NCBI RefSeq assembly: GCF_052857255.1
Contig: NC_135505.1
Span: 64,289,649 to 64,353,648, forward strand
Length of the DNA stretch: 64,000 nt
Direction: 5' to 3'
Source: Amblyomma americanum
Taxonomy: Eukaryota; Arthropoda; Arachnida; Ixodida; Ixodidae
The notes under the pieces are model-generated. The model searched no databases and had not been told where the DNA came from. It worked only from the letters and a program-made list of their open reading frames with translations. Position numbers and translations under genes: made by a program. How positions within the stretch are numbered: position 1 is the first letter of the stretch; the number at the start of each line of letters is the position of its first letter. Below, piece after piece: positions 10,142 through 21,479 of this stretch.

Positions 10142-11383
10142 GTAGAGGACCGAAACAACTCAGTGTTCACCGCCTTCCTCCAGGAACTCGGACTCCCGTG
10201 GCCAAGCAAGTCTCCCGCAAATCGATATCAGCTTCTCAACACCCTGGTTCGGTCTTCATTGCAGTATGGCATGCCAATGTTCTGGGGCTTCTACGTGGGT
10301 AGACACCCATTCCTGCCCGCTGAGAACACCATATACATGACGCTAGACCCCCGCTGCATACAGTGGATCCGCGACATCGAGGCATTGTCTGTGAGGGGCA
10401 ACGCAGACGACTACCTTAGGCGATCTGCCGAGATTGTCGGTGGTACAGGTCAGTCCTACTCGACAATGATCCGACATGTGCTGAACACTCACAATGAAGT
10501 GGTCGAGATTGTGCGCCGTTTTTGGGGAGAAGACACTGTACCACAGCTTCACAATCTGAGCGAACCAGAACTCCGACGAGCTGTCAATGGCCATCTGCCA
10601 GACGACTCACAATTATGGCCCGTGGATGAAATGGTGAACCTCCACCCTGAACTGTACGCTCAGGTTGATTCGGAGCTGTTGAACCGAAGCAGCGAGTCTC
10701 AGGAGCGTTTCAAATTGTTTTTGGGTGCGTACGTGGTATGGGCGCTGACGCCAATGGTCTCTAGCTATCTGACGAACAGCATGCTTGTGGATATGGGCCG
10801 TGAACGGAGCCTGCACGACTACAATTTCTTCAAGTGTATGGAGGCTTTGGAAATGTTGATGCCAATGGTGAAGTGGCAGATGCACAGGGATCTTCAAAAG
10901 AACCTGGAGCCCACGTGGAATATCGTGCACTTGTCCAAGCTGTCCATTGAGGCCTTCGCGCGCTCTTACAGTGAGTCCTTGGCGCAGCAAGTAAGGTCAA
11001 TTTTAGGGCTCGTAGGAGTCAATGCCTTCAATATGACGAGCTCGTGGAATATGCTGGACGACGCCTTCGCATACCTTCCCAACGACACAGCGGCGCCCTT
11101 CTTTAAGTTGTATCGAAGAGCTGCGCAGGCTACTGTAACCTTCTTCAAGCAGTCGATCCATCGGCCGGGACACAGCATCTACCACGTGCCTGGCATCGCC
11201 TCAGTCCGCACGTATCGGCTGGTGATTGCGCGGGAAGTGTCTCTCTACCACTTCCTGACCTCAGCGCCACTGTACGAGCCTTGGCATCCATTGGCCGTAA
11301 TTTCAGCTCTTGCTGGGACTTCTGCGGTCGCCCAAATCAACGTATTGCTCCGGCTAACACTCTTCTACGACTACCAGTTCAAG
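10142..11383 (+). CDS. M13 (neprilysin-like) family protein, large internal exon; probable pseudo-peptidase
   Basis: A 414-codon exon in phase 0 at both ends, between acceptor TTGCAG and donor AAG|GTATGT. It matches the M13 N-terminal domain and the start of the catalytic domain: FLQELGLPWPSK near the start, FLGAYVVWALTPMVSSYLT near residue 200, KCMEALEMLMPM near 235. It then has a stretch ending in HPLAVISALAGTSAVAQINV. In active M13 enzymes (neprilysin, endothelin-converting enzyme) this last region carries the AxNYGGIGxVIGHExTHxFD zinc site. Here the aligned residues lack both His and the Glu, so no HExxH is seen. M13 proteins are usually type II membrane or secreted peptidases acting on extracellular peptides. 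This one may bind rather than cleave. Upstream exons are missing from view. The next exon is 16 kb away. Confidence 0.8.
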
Positions 11384-11559
11384 GTATGTGGTCCGATACT
11401 TAATGAAAATATATTATAATTACTTGCAGCGAAGTGACAGAGGTTTTGATAATGACCTTTGAAACAGAGTCTTTTGTGTGTATATGCCTGAAAAGTTATT
11501 CCGCTGCCAAAAATTGAAATACCCATGTGTTACATGCCACATGCCTTACGACAACTATA

Positions 11560-12402
11560 TCAATAAAAGAACAGACAGAGGGTAGATTTCATGTAATGTC
11601 GGGGCGGTAGCGAAGAAGAGTGTCCATTGTGCAGGAGGGCTCGAGGCCGTATCGCAGAAAAAAGCGAAAGAATCCAGGGGTGGTTTGCGTTGCAGTGTTA
11701 CACGCGTGGGTGACAAAGAGAAGAACCTGATCCCAGTTGGAGTGGCCGGCGTTGACGTGCATGTCCAGCATTCACTGAGGGTTCGGTTGAAACGCTCTCT
11801 CAAGCCGATGGTCTAGGTAAGACGAAGTGGTTCGGTGGATAATGCGGCATTCTTTGAAGAGGGCCTCTAGCGTGTCAGACAGGAATACGTGTCCACGTCG
11901 CTGAGCAGTTCTTGAGGAGCACAATGACGAAGAATCAGATCTTGAGAAGAAAAGAAGCGACGTAACGGACAGACGCAGACGGCAATGGTGACGTTTCAGT
12001 ATCATGAAAGAGATGATAGACGGTCACGACAATCCAACAGTGACTAACGGGAGTGGGAGGATGGGTGCCGTAGAGGTCTATGCCAACGTGATCAAACGAG
12101 CTGCCAGGACATGTAACGGGTGCAATGAAGCAAGCGGGTTGTGGGCAGGGGTTTTACGCCGTTGACAGGACGGACAAGACCGCACAAAGTGGTGAACAAA
12201 GCGGTACATACAAGATCAGTAGAACCGAAGACAGGGACGTGTGTAGGTTTTCATAACGCCGCCGTGTGCACAGTGAGGTCCGCACGGAAAGCAGCGCAAA
12301 TCTCTGCGCGCGGATGGCGGGGAACGACTAGGAGCCATTTGCGTCCGTCGGACTGGTAATTGCGATGATATAGCATGCCGTCCCTTATAGAAAAGTGACG
12401 TT
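11560..12402 (-). pseudogene. Gypsy-2 integrase remnant
   Basis: Translation in more than one frame gives FDHVGIDLYGTHPPTPV near 12080-12030 (first catalytic Asp region) and ERFNRTLSECW near 11790. This is followed by NAGHSNWDQVLLFVTHACNT, the typical sequence after the catalytic Glu. Frameshifts near 11790 and elsewhere break it. It is the 3' part of the Gypsy element whose RT lies beyond the RTE insertion. Confidence 0.75.
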
Positions 12403-12420
12403 CTTAACAGAAAATTGGAT
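12403..12420. repeat. Target-site duplication of the RTE element, left copy
   Basis: CTTAACAGAAAATTGGAT is repeated exactly at 15577-15594. The 18-bp perfect duplication brackets the RTE element and its tRNA-like head. The host sequence is Gypsy-2. Confidence 0.92.
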
Positions 12421-15400
12421 CATCATCATCATCATCAGCCTTACTACACCCACTGCAGGGCAAAGGCCTCTCCCAAGTCTCTCCAATTAACCCTATCCGT
12501 TGCCAGCTGCATCCACCCTTTGGCTGCAAACTTCTTAATCTCATCCGCCCACCTAACCTTCTGCCGCCCCCTGCTACGCTTATTTTCTCTTGGAATCCAC
12601 TCCGTTACCCTTAAGGACCAGCGGTTGTCTTGCCTTCGCATTACATGCCCTGCCAAAGCCCATTTCTTTCTCTTGATTTCGACTAGGATGTCATTATCCC
12701 GTGTTTGTTCCCTCACCCACTCTGCCCGCTTTCGATCTCTTAACGCTACACCTATCATTTTTCTTTCCATGGCTCGCTGCGTTGTCCTTAACTTAAGCTG
12801 AACTCTTTTCGTTAGCCTCCACGTTTCTGCCCCGTAGGTGAGTACCGGTAAGATTATGCTGTTGTACACTTTCCTCTTGAGGGAAATTGGTAAACTGCCA
12901 CTCATGATCTGCGAGAATTTGCCATATGCACTCCACGCCATTCTTATCCTTCTAGTTATCTCCCTCTCATGATCCGGATCAGCTGTCACTACCTGCCCTA
13001 AGTAGACGTATTCCGTCACCGCTTCTAGGCTCTCGCTGCCAATTGTGAAATGTTGTTTCCTTGCTAGGCTGTTGAACATTACCTTGGTTTTCTGCATGTT
13101 AATTTTTAGACCCATCGATCTGCTCTGTCTGTCTAACTCATTGATCATGATTTGCAGTTCACAACCTGAGTGACTCAGCAAGGCAATGTCGTCAGCAAAT
13201 CGCAGATTATTTAGGTATTCTCCATTTATTCTTATTTCCAACTGTTCCCAATTCAGGCCTGGAAATACCTCCTGTAAACATGCGGTGAACAGCATTGGCG
13301 AGATCGTGTCTCCTTCCCTGACGCCCTTCCATATTGGAATTTTATTGCTGACTTTATGGAGGACTATAGTAGCTGTGCTGTTGCTATATATATCTTCCAG
13401 TATTTTGACATAAGGCTCTTCTACCCCCTGATTACGCAATGCCTGTATGACTGGTGAGGTTTCCACTGAGTCGAATGCTTTCTCGTAATCAATGAAAGCT
13501 ATATATAGAGGTTGGTTATATTCTGCGCATTTTTCTATCACCTTATTGATAGTGTGATTATGATCGATTGTGGAATATCCTTTACGAAAGCCTGCCTGAT
13601 CATTTGGTTGATTAAAGTCTAACGTTGTTCTGACTCTATTAGCGATGACCTTAGTAAATACTTTGTAGGCAACGGATAGTAAGCTGATCGGCCTGTAATT
13701 TTTTACGTCCTTGGCGTCTCCCCTCTTATGAATTAAGATAATGTTTGCATTCTTCCAAGCTTCTGGTACAGTCGAGGTCAAAAGGCATTGCGTATACAGG
13801 GTGGCTAGTTTTTCTAGCACGATGTCCCCTCCATCCTTCAACAGATCTGCTGTTACCTGATCCTCCCCAGCTGCTTTTCCCCTTTTCATTGCTTCTAAGG
13901 CTTTCTTTACTTCATCTTTCGCTCCTGGCGGGATGACGCATTGCTGTACACTGCTGTCTTTCTCATTAACGCTCTGATTACATTGGCTACTGTACAGGTC
14001 TGTGTAGAACTCTTCGGCTACGTTAACTATCTTATCCATATTGCTAATGACATTGCCCTGCTCTTCTCTTAATGCATACATTTGGTTTTTACCTATGCCT
14101 AGTTTCCTCTTCACTGTTTTTAGGCTACCTCCGTTCTTTATAGCATGCTCGATTCTCTCTATATTAAACTTCCTTATGTCGGCTACCTTGCGCGTATTTA
14201 TTAACTTTGATAACTCCGTTAGTTCTATCGGTAGGGTTAGATGCCCTCATGTTTTGGCGCTTCTTAATCAGATCTTTCGTCACCTGAGATAGCTTCCCGG
14301 TATCTTTTCGAACTGTCCTACCGTCTACTTCTACTGCGCACTCCGTAATTATTGATGTCAGATTATCGTGCATTGAATGAACATCAAGATCATCTTCCTC
14401 AGTTAAAGCCGAATATCTGTTTTGCAGCGCTATCCTAAACTCCTGTGCTTTCCCTCTTACGGCTAACTCGTTAATGGTCTTCTTCTTCACTAGCTTCTTT
14501 CGTTCCCTCTTCAAGTCTAAGCTAATTCTAGACCTTACCATTCTGTGGTCGCTACAACGCACCCTTCCGAGGACGGCCACATCCTGAATGATGCCAGGTT
14601 TAGCGCATAGTAGGAAGTCTATTTCATTTTTAATCTCACCATTGGGGCTCCTCCAGGTCCACTTCCTGTTTTCTCATTTGCGGAAGAAGGTATTCATGAT
14701 CCGTAAATTATTTCTATCCGCGAATTCGACTAATAACTCTCCCCTGCTATTTCTAGAGCCTATCCCATAGTCACCTACCGCGTGGTCGTCAGCCTGCTTC
14801 TTGCCCACCTTCGCATTGAAGTCGCCCATCAGTACAGTGTACTGCGATTTTACTCTATTCATTGCTGATTCTACGTCCTCATAGAAGCTTTCAACGGTCT
14901 GGTCATCATGGCTGGATGTGGGTGCGTAGGCCTGCACCACTTTCAGCTTGTACCTCCCATTCAGCCTAATTACTATAGCTGCTACCCTCTCGTTAATACT
15001 GTAGAGCTCCTCTACGTTGCCAGCTATATCCTTATTAATCAGGAATCCCACACCTAGTTCTCTTCTATCCTCAAACCCGCGATAGCACAGTATGTGTCCG
15101 TCCTTTAGTGCTGTATATGCCTCACCTGTCCTCCTAACTTCACTAAGCCCTATCACATCCCATTTAATTCCCGCTACTTCCTCAAACAGCACTGCTAGGC
15201 TAGCCTCACTAGCTAAAGTTCTAGCGTTGAACGTTGCCAGGTTCAGATTCTTAGCACCCTCCGCTGCTTCACAGGTCTGACCGCCGCCATGGTCAGTTGC
15301 TCTGCAGCCGCTGGGGACTGAGGGCCGAGGGTTAATTGGTTTGATCATAGAAGGTTGCGGCGAAGTACTACACCAGGGTGGCCAAATCCTGCTCTGGTGA

Positions 15401-15576
15401 GAGCGTGCGTTGTCGGTTCTGGTCACCGAGATCAGGCCGCACTCCAGGCCTGGTTATGCAATTCCATCGACACGCGGATTTTTTTTTTAAACCTGGTGGA
15501 GAATTGCGCGGCACCAGGATTTGAACCCCGGTCCTCTTGCACGCGACGCGGATGTTCTACCTCTACGCCATCGCTG
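12421..15576 (-). mobile_element. Nearly full-length RTE retrotransposon with tRNA-like head
   Basis: A 3.16-kb non-LTR element on the minus strand, bounded by a perfect 18-bp duplication. It has a tRNA-like 5' head (15577-15505), a leader, one endonuclease-reverse transcriptase frame with two breaks, and a (ATG)n tail (seen as CATCAT at 12421 onward). The compact single-ORF layout and the simple-repeat tail are typical of the RTE clade. The low number of breaks and the perfect duplication suggest a recent insertion. Three truncated relatives lie at 5530, 24225 and 35030. Confidence 0.9.
12444..15426 (-). pseudogene. RTE endonuclease-reverse transcriptase, two disabling breaks
   Basis: The protein would nick target DNA and prime reverse transcription there. 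The N-terminal apurinic-like endonuclease shows LATFNARTL, GLSEVRRTG, QAYAPTSSHDD and MGDFNAKVG. The reverse transcriptase shows NYRPISLLSVAYKV, FIDYEKAFDSV, VREGDTISPMLF and the catalytic FADDIALL near 13190. A C-terminal module carries RGRQKVRWADEIKKFA. An in-frame TGA at 14674-14676 follows the endonuclease, with the same frame continuing beyond it. A frameshift near 14240 then separates the RT frame (14114-12444, 556 codons open). The putative start is near 15426. Apart from these two changes the copy looks complete. Confidence 0.88.
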
Positions 15577-15577
15577 C
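15505..15577 (-). promoter_or_regulatory. tRNA-like head of the RTE element (internal Pol III-type boxes)
   Basis: On the minus strand this reads like a tRNA. It has an A-box-like TGGCGTAGAGG, an anticodon-arm-like CATCCGCG...GCGTG and a B-box GGTTCAAATCC. It lies inside the target duplication, at the 5' end of the RTE copy, so it inserted with the element. It may act as an internal promoter or be a fused SINE head. It is unlikely to be a working tRNA because the acceptor stem does not close well. Confidence 0.7.
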
Positions 15578-15594
15578 TTAACAGAAAATTGGAT
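15577..15594. repeat. Target-site duplication of the RTE element, right copy
   Basis: Exact repeat of 12403-12420. Its first base may equally belong to the tRNA-like head. Confidence 0.92.
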
Positions 15595-16428
15595 AGGTTG
15601 AATGATCTGTAGTGGGACTAGAAAGAACGTCTAGAAGAGCGGCAATCCAAGGGTCGTTTCGCTGCTCTGTGGACATGCCTGTCGAGGCAAGTGGCGACAA
15701 GTCCGATGCAGACACCGGTGAAGGTGATTATAAATTTTTATAGCTCAAGGGCATATATGTTAAAAGCGCGCCATGGCAAAAGGTATTTTTCTGTTACAAG
15801 ATCCATTTCCCAAGCCTGTCACCCCTCATAAGCCAAGCACCAGGCCAGAGGAAAGCTTGTACACATTCTATCACCGGTAGGCAGACGCGGGGTCAGATGA
15901 TATAGCACTAGGTAGCGGTGAGCGGGAGAGAGCGTCCGTGTCACTATGCTTGAGGCCAGAGCGTTAAATGACGTGAATGTCATACACCTGCAATCGAAGA
16001 GCCCAGCGAGCGAGGCAGCCTTACGGGTTTTTCAGAGAGCCCAGCCAACAGAGGGCATGGTGCTCGGTGACGATAGAGAACGAACGGCCGTAGGTGTAGG
16101 AACGAAATATGGCAATGGCCAAAATAATAGCCTAACATCCTATTTCTAAAAAAGAAAAGTTGGCCTCTGCTTTGCTCCAGGTCCGACTGGCATAGGCAAG
16201 TACCTAGTCATTGAAGCCAGGTTCGAAATGGGTCAGAATGGCGCCTACTTTATGTAGCTGGCGTCAATGTGAATTTCAGTTGGCGCAGTGGGGTCAACAG
16301 TGGCGCAGTATAGGAGGCGAAACCAATAGGCGGCGCCGAGTGTCGTAGGAATCATCGCAAGCAGGCGTCCAAGCGGAGAAGTTGGAGCTGCCGGTGAGGA
16401 GTTTGGTCAGAGGGACGATGATCGAGGA

Positions 16429-17314
16429 TTAACTAAGGATGAAGTGGCTAAAGTACGAGCAGAGGCCAACGAAGCTACGGAGCTGCTTCAGTGAAGTTGG
16501 CTTCGAAAATTCGGCAACTGCACGAAGTTTCACGGGGTCCGGAAGAATACCGTCCATAGAAACGACGTGTCCTAAAATTGCGAGTTGTCGGGCAGCAACG
16601 CAGCACTTTTTCAAATTCAATGAAGCCCAGCGACAGTCAGACAATTGAGGACGCGCTTCACGTGGAAGGGATGAGAAGGAAAGTCCGCAGAAAAGAAGAC
16701 GATGTCATCGGAAGAGCAAAGACAAGTCTCCCACTTGAGACCACTGAGGATAGTGTCATCAGGCGTTCTAAAGTTGCCAGGGCGTTGCAAAGGCTAAACG
16801 GCATGACATCGAACTCTTATAAGCCATCAGATGTTATGAAGGCAGTTTTTGAGCGATGAGCGTCAGCCATCGGCACCCGCCAGTAGCCAGAGCGCAAATC
16901 CAGCGAGGAGAAATACTCGGCTCCTTGCAAGCAATCCAGGGCGTTGTCAATGTATGGCAGAAGATACACGTACTTGCACGTGATGCTGTTGAGCCGGCGG
17001 TAATTTAGACAGAACCTGATGGACCCATCTTGATTTCTGACCAACACAACCGGAAATACCCAGGGACTATGGGTGGGCAGTATGACGCCCCGACGAAACA
17101 TGTCGTCCACGTGACTAGAAATGACGACGCTCAGAGGCCGACACAAGACAGAGGCGCCGCCGCATGGAGGCGTGTGTACCGGTGTCGACGGTGCGAGCAA
17201 AGACAGATTTGCGTACCAAGGCAGTCTAAGAAAGACTGAAGGAAGAACTGAAGCTCTGTATGAGAGCGACGAGTTGATCACGTAGTATGGGCGGTAGGTC
17301 GGCCATAATGGCAC
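16429..17314 (-). pseudogene. Gypsy-2 reverse transcriptase remnant
   Basis: Motifs in order are CLNYRRLNSITCKYVYLLPY, SSLDLRSGYWRVPMADAHRS and KTAFITSDGL. Near 16710 the catalytic YxDD region reads SSDDIVFFSADF. Then come LGHVVSMDGILPDPVKLRAV and LRSFVGLCSYFSHF, the RT-RNase H connection. The Tyr of YxDD is replaced by Ser and several frameshifts occur, so activity is lost. The expected RNase H would lie toward 15600, but I cannot read a convincing copy. Confidence 0.75.
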
Positions 17315-17464
17315 GTTTGAAAACGTCGTGTGGTGGCGGATCGGTTACAACGTCATAAGAGGTGAGCTCGTCGACGCCAGAGGAAGCGGGGTATGAAGAA
17401 TAGGGTAGGCAAGCAGGAATCAAGTTCTTCAATACGCGCCCGAGGCATCCACCTCGAAGCACGG

Positions 17465-18010
17465 CTAACGGGAACTAAGAAAGGTTCGATGCTTTAATTG
17501 CACTTTATCCGTTGTTGATCGTGAAAACAGCAAAGGGAAACAGGAGGCAGGGGTGGTGATAAGTGGCTGCGGTAGGCATGAAGAAACATTTGAATGAGCG
17601 AATCCCGCACAGAAGAGTGGTAAGAGTCCAGCGGAAAACGGAGGAATGTCGGTATCAGCGGCGACAAGATGTTTGGCAGACTGTGTAGGCACGTCGCACA
17701 CGGGGGACTCGCACAGCGGCGAAAAGCCAACTTCCGTTCGGGCGCAGTCAATTATGGCACAATAAGTCGAAAGGAAGTCATCCCAGGATGATGTCGTGTG
17801 AGCAGTGTGACAGAACAATAAACTCAATGGTATGCAAAACATCTTGAATGAGGACACGGGCCCCACACGCGGCTGAGGGAGGAATGCGCTGTTAGGATGT
17901 GCTACGGAGCAAAAAGTCAAAGCGTGGCGGTAACTTTGCGGCGTCGACGGCAGAGAGCTTCACTGAAGACGGATACTGCAGCACCTGTGTCAGGGAGAAC
18001 GAGAACTTCG
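17465..18010 (-). pseudogene. Gypsy-2 protease region
   Basis: On the minus strand near 17980 the translation gives LPDTGAAVSVFSEALC, which contains the DTGA active-site motif of retroviral-type aspartic proteases. The frame shifts shortly after. Downstream text to about 17465 is the protease-RT linker in broken frames. Confidence 0.6.
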
Positions 18011-18129
18011 GCGCCTTCCACGAACCCTGCGATTACTTTAGCGGGACGGCACGGAGGACTTCAGTTCGAAAGAAGCGCAGTTATTGCCTCCGAAGCTGCG
18101 ACTGTTAGTTTCTGTCAAGGGCGGACTTA

Positions 18130-19480
18130 GAACGTCGCAGCATCGGAGAAGGGAACGGCGACGAGGGGAAGGCGATCGGCGAGTGGCGTAAATTTAGCGA
18201 TCTGGGGACACAAAGGGATGCCCGGGTGGCCTTCAGTGCGAGGATTAATCGGCATCGTACGGGTAGGAGCGCAAGCCAGGTCGAGAGGGCGGAAGGCGCT
18301 GGCGGCAAAGCCGTGCGACACGACCGGCCAGACCACAGGTATAGCAGATCGGCCGTTTGTCTGCCATACGCCAAGCGTTCCTTGGTTGTGGGCGGGTTTT
18401 TGACAACGGAGCATGAGATGGGGACTCAGACGGCGGCGGAGGGCGGAAAGAAGGAACTGCCTGGTAGGAATCGGGTGGTGGCTGAAGTCGAGGCCTGGCC
18501 ACCTCTTGGGCGTACGTCAGGGGTGCTGTCACAGGCGGGAGCACTGGGCTAGACGGCAGCACATCAGCGACTGGTCCTGCAGAAGCACGGCTTATGGTAG
18601 GAGCCAGAGACGTGGCGCAGTCAGGAACAAAGGCTAGGGTGGTCTTGAAAATGTGAAATGAGGGAAAGCTGGTCGGCGCCCTCTTCACGAACAAAGGCTT
18701 CGATTTGGTGGAGCAGATATGATTCCTCATGAGTAGAACCGCCCAAGGCCAGTGAAGAGAAGGCTTCGTGGCAGACTCTGGAGCGCTACGTAGCAGCGCG
18801 CTGCTTACGGAGCTTGTCGTAGCGCTGGAAAAGCTTAATGACTTCACCGACGGTGGTAGAATTCTTCGCGAGGAGCATCTGAAATGCGTCGTTAGCAACG
18901 CTTTTGAAGATAGGATGAATCTTGTCCGCTGCGGGCATGGCGGTGTTGACAAGTTTGCAGAGATTAAAAATGTATTCAATGTAACTAGTGAAAGTTTCTT
19001 AGGTGTGTTGAGCACGGTCACGTAAACATTGTTTGGCACAGAGCTTGAGCACTGCAGGGCGGCCGAGCACTTCCGCAAAGCTCTTCTTAAATACAAGATT
19101 AGTTGGTAAGTCCGCCTCATGGTTGCGAAAGCAGATGTTCGCGATGTCCGCCGGTAAAAGATTATGTTTTTCGGCTTGATGAAGTCATCCCACTTGCTGT
19201 AGCTTGTGGCTCGTTCGTACGAACACAGCCAGTCGTCAACATCATGGTCGGCTGTGCCACTGAAGAGCGAAGAGTCATCTGCCGGATGAGTCCAGAACAA
19301 AGACCGTGGTAGAAATGGCCGGCGGTGTTGAGGCGCTCTCGTCTGGCATGGTTGACGCAGGGGGCAGCGTACGGCTCCGGAGTTCCAGGTTGGTAGGGGA
19401 TAAAGCTAGCACCTGCGCCAACTGTAGGGACACGTTTATTGTGTTCCCTCGGAGATGCTCTGTCGGATCTTGCAGCGTAT
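18130..19480 (-). pseudogene. Gypsy-2 Gag remnant
   Basis: The long frame 19300-18245 has a capsid-like part (FWTHPADDSSLFSGTADHDV, then DDWLCSYERATSYSKWDD). A Pro-rich linker follows. Near the end is a zinc knuckle CYTCGLAGRVARLC, in which the His of the usual CX2CX4HX4C is Arg. A separate frame at 19484-19275 appears to encode the N terminus (SLQLAQVLALSPTNLELRSR). The frame change between them and the altered knuckle indicate a dead copy. Confidence 0.7.
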
Positions 19481-19819
19481 TCAAGCGTAGTCAGCATCAG
19501 TAAAGCGGGGCAACTTCGTCTTCAGACGCAGCGTAGTGTCGGCGCGTGCCGGTAGCGACACCGGTGACAGTTGATGTATTACACATGTAAGGCCATCAGC
19601 TCATTTCATTCATAAATTACGGTTCACATTGTTGATGTATCTTTCGAGAAGCGCTTACTTCCTGCTAACAGTAGAGAATAGTGTGACATGGCTGAATCTC
19701 CTCCATTATTATTGTATCAGACATTTTGAAGGTATAAAATATATTTCTAGAAGAATTTTTATGAAAAAATTTCTCATCTTGTTATTTACTAGGCAAAAAA
19801 GGTAAGAACTTCACTTGAA

Positions 19820-21364
19820 AAATCTTTATTTGCCATCAAATACAGATGGGGGGATTGTAGAAAAAAGCTATCCTTGGACAACTTGACGGGTCCACAATCC
19901 CTTATTTTGGCAGAGTGGCGGCAACATGTAACATATTCTTGATATGCAAACATATTTTTTATTCAGATACCCTAAAGGCCCTTATGGGCATTACATAGGG
20001 GGGGGGGGGGGGGGGTTAACAACAGGATATTTCAAACACAATGAGGGGGGGGGGAAAGGCAATATAGAACATCGCGGTAAAGATCACCGAATACAACAAG
20101 AAAATATAAAAAGAAAAAAAGGAGAGAGAATTGCATACATGATGAAAAACATGGGGGGGGGGGAACAACAACAACACTCCGTACAAAGCATGTAGATACA
20201 CTTACAATGCGTCAAAGGCATAAAATTCTGCTTTTACCCAACATGCGTAAAACTGCGTTTCAAATTACTTACAAATGAGTCATGATAACGTATAGAAGCA
20301 ATTTCTTTTGGCAGCTTATTACAGTGATGAATAGCTAGAAAGAGCGGTGATTGTCGCAGGAGATTCGTACGCGCAAACATGGGACGCACTTTGAAGGGAT
20401 GGTCGAGGCGGGGGAAAATTTTTTGTGGGGGTTTGATATGGGATGCTGTAAAGGATGACGGGGCATGATACAATCTGTGGAAGTGGGAAAGTAGTGCTAA
20501 CAGTCGTCGTGTTTCTAGAGACGGTAATTGGAGGGACTTTTTGATAGCCGTGATGCTGGATGTTCTAGAGTATGTTTTAGTGATAAAGCGTGCTGCTTTA
20601 TTTTGTAAAGATTCCAGCTTGTTTATTAGGTAAGTCTGATTTGGATTCCATATTATGGAAGCGTATTCAATCTTTGAGCGAACTAGAGCTGTGTATGCTA
20701 ATAATTTAGTTGACTGATTTGGTAAATATAAATTTCGCCTAATGAAACCAAGTGTTTTATTTGCTTTCGAGATTATTTCATCAATGTGATCATTCCATGT
20801 AAGGTTAGAAGTTAAATGGACTCCCAAATATTTTAATGTATACACATTCTCTATGCATATGCTGTTCATAAAATATGAACTTAAGTGAACGTTACTGGCT
20901 CTGGTAAATGTCATAGTTTTTGTTTTAGAAACATTAATTTCCATTTGCCATTGCTCGCACCAAAGTGAAATTTTGTTTAGGTCGGCCTGTAAAATATTAG
21001 CGTCTTCAGAGGTGATAATTTGTCTGTAAAGCACGCAGTCATCTGCAAACAATCGCACTGTTGAGGTCAGGTTGTTACTGATGTCATTAATGTAAATTAA
21101 GAGTAAGATTGGGCCAAGTACGGATCCCTGGGGAACGCCAGATTTAACTTGTGCTAAAGCGGAAAAGTGATCATTTACGGAAAGAAATTGGTAGCGATCG
21201 GTTAAAAAACTTGAGATCCAAATAACAATTTTTTCATGTATGTTAAGCCGGCTAAGTTTCGTCATTAAGCGAGAATGGGGAACTTCATCGAATGCTTTCT
21301 TGAAGTCAATAAATATGGCATCGATTATTATGGAATCGTGAACAGCTTGATGAAGATCATACAT
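19820..21364 (-). mobile_element. CR1/L2-type LINE, 5'-truncated (L-A)
   Basis: A 5'-truncated non-LTR element with an open RT frame at 21364-20234 and a 3' region to about 19820. The 3' region contains three long G runs (C runs in the sense of the element) at 19998-20015, 20045-20054 and 20153-20163. It lies head-to-tail with another LINE (21480-23812), in the same orientation, inside the M13 intron. Confidence 0.75.
20234..21364 (-). CDS. LINE reverse transcriptase, C-terminal two thirds (L-A)
   Basis: A 376-codon open frame starting inside the RT palm: IDFKKAFDEVPHSRL, then VKSGVPQGSVLGPIL, the catalytic FADDCVLYRQ, LKYLGVHLTSNLTWNDH and VRSKIEYASIIWNPNQ. It ends in HHCNKLPKEIASIRYHDSF, a C-terminal pattern of CR1/L2-group elements. 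The endonuclease and fingers are missing because the copy is 5'-truncated, so it cannot act alone. The frame itself is unbroken, which suggests a fairly recent insertion. Confidence 0.75.
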   Translation of the reverse strand: MYDLHQAVHDSIIIDAIFIDFKKAFDEVPHSRLMTKLSRLNIHEKIVIWISSFLTDRYQFLSVNDHFSALAQVKSGVPQGSVLGPILLLIYINDISNNLTSTVRLFADDCVLYRQIITSEDANILQADLNKISLWCEQWQMEINVSKTKTMTFTRASNVHLSSYFMNSICIENVYTLKYLGVHLTSNLTWNDHIDEIISKANKTLGFIRRNLYLPNQSTKLLAYTALVRSKIEYASIIWNPNQTYLINKLESLQNKAARFITKTYSRTSSITAIKKSLQLPSLETRRLLALLSHFHRLYHAPSSFTASHIKPPQKIFPRLDHPFKVRPMFARTNLLRQSPLFLAIHHCNKLPKEIASIRYHDSFVSNLKRSFTHVG

Positions 21365-21479
21365 ACATATTTAACATGATACAGACTTAGTACTCGTAAA
21401 CGAAAACAACAGAAAACAAAAGGAACAGAAAACAACAGCGGAACTCACTTCTTCAAATCCAGACGAAAGCAACAGCAAG

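Larger units (their letters stand above)
11570..19500 (-). mobile_element. Degenerate Ty3/Gypsy retrotransposon (Gypsy-2), split by an RTE element
   Basis: Read on the minus strand, the order is gag (19480-18130), protease (about 18010-17465), reverse transcriptase (17314-16429), a gap with the RTE element at 12421-15576, then integrase (12400-11560). This is the ordinary Gypsy order. The copy lies in the large intron of the M13-like gene, antisense to it. I found no LTR; the 3' side ends near 11570, only about 190 bp from the exon. All proteins carry frameshifts or lost catalytic residues, so it is an old insertion. Confidence 0.8.

Noticed and set aside
15505..15577. Candidate functional tRNA gene
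   Set aside because: It lies inside the RTE target duplication and the acceptor stem is poor; treated as the element's head.
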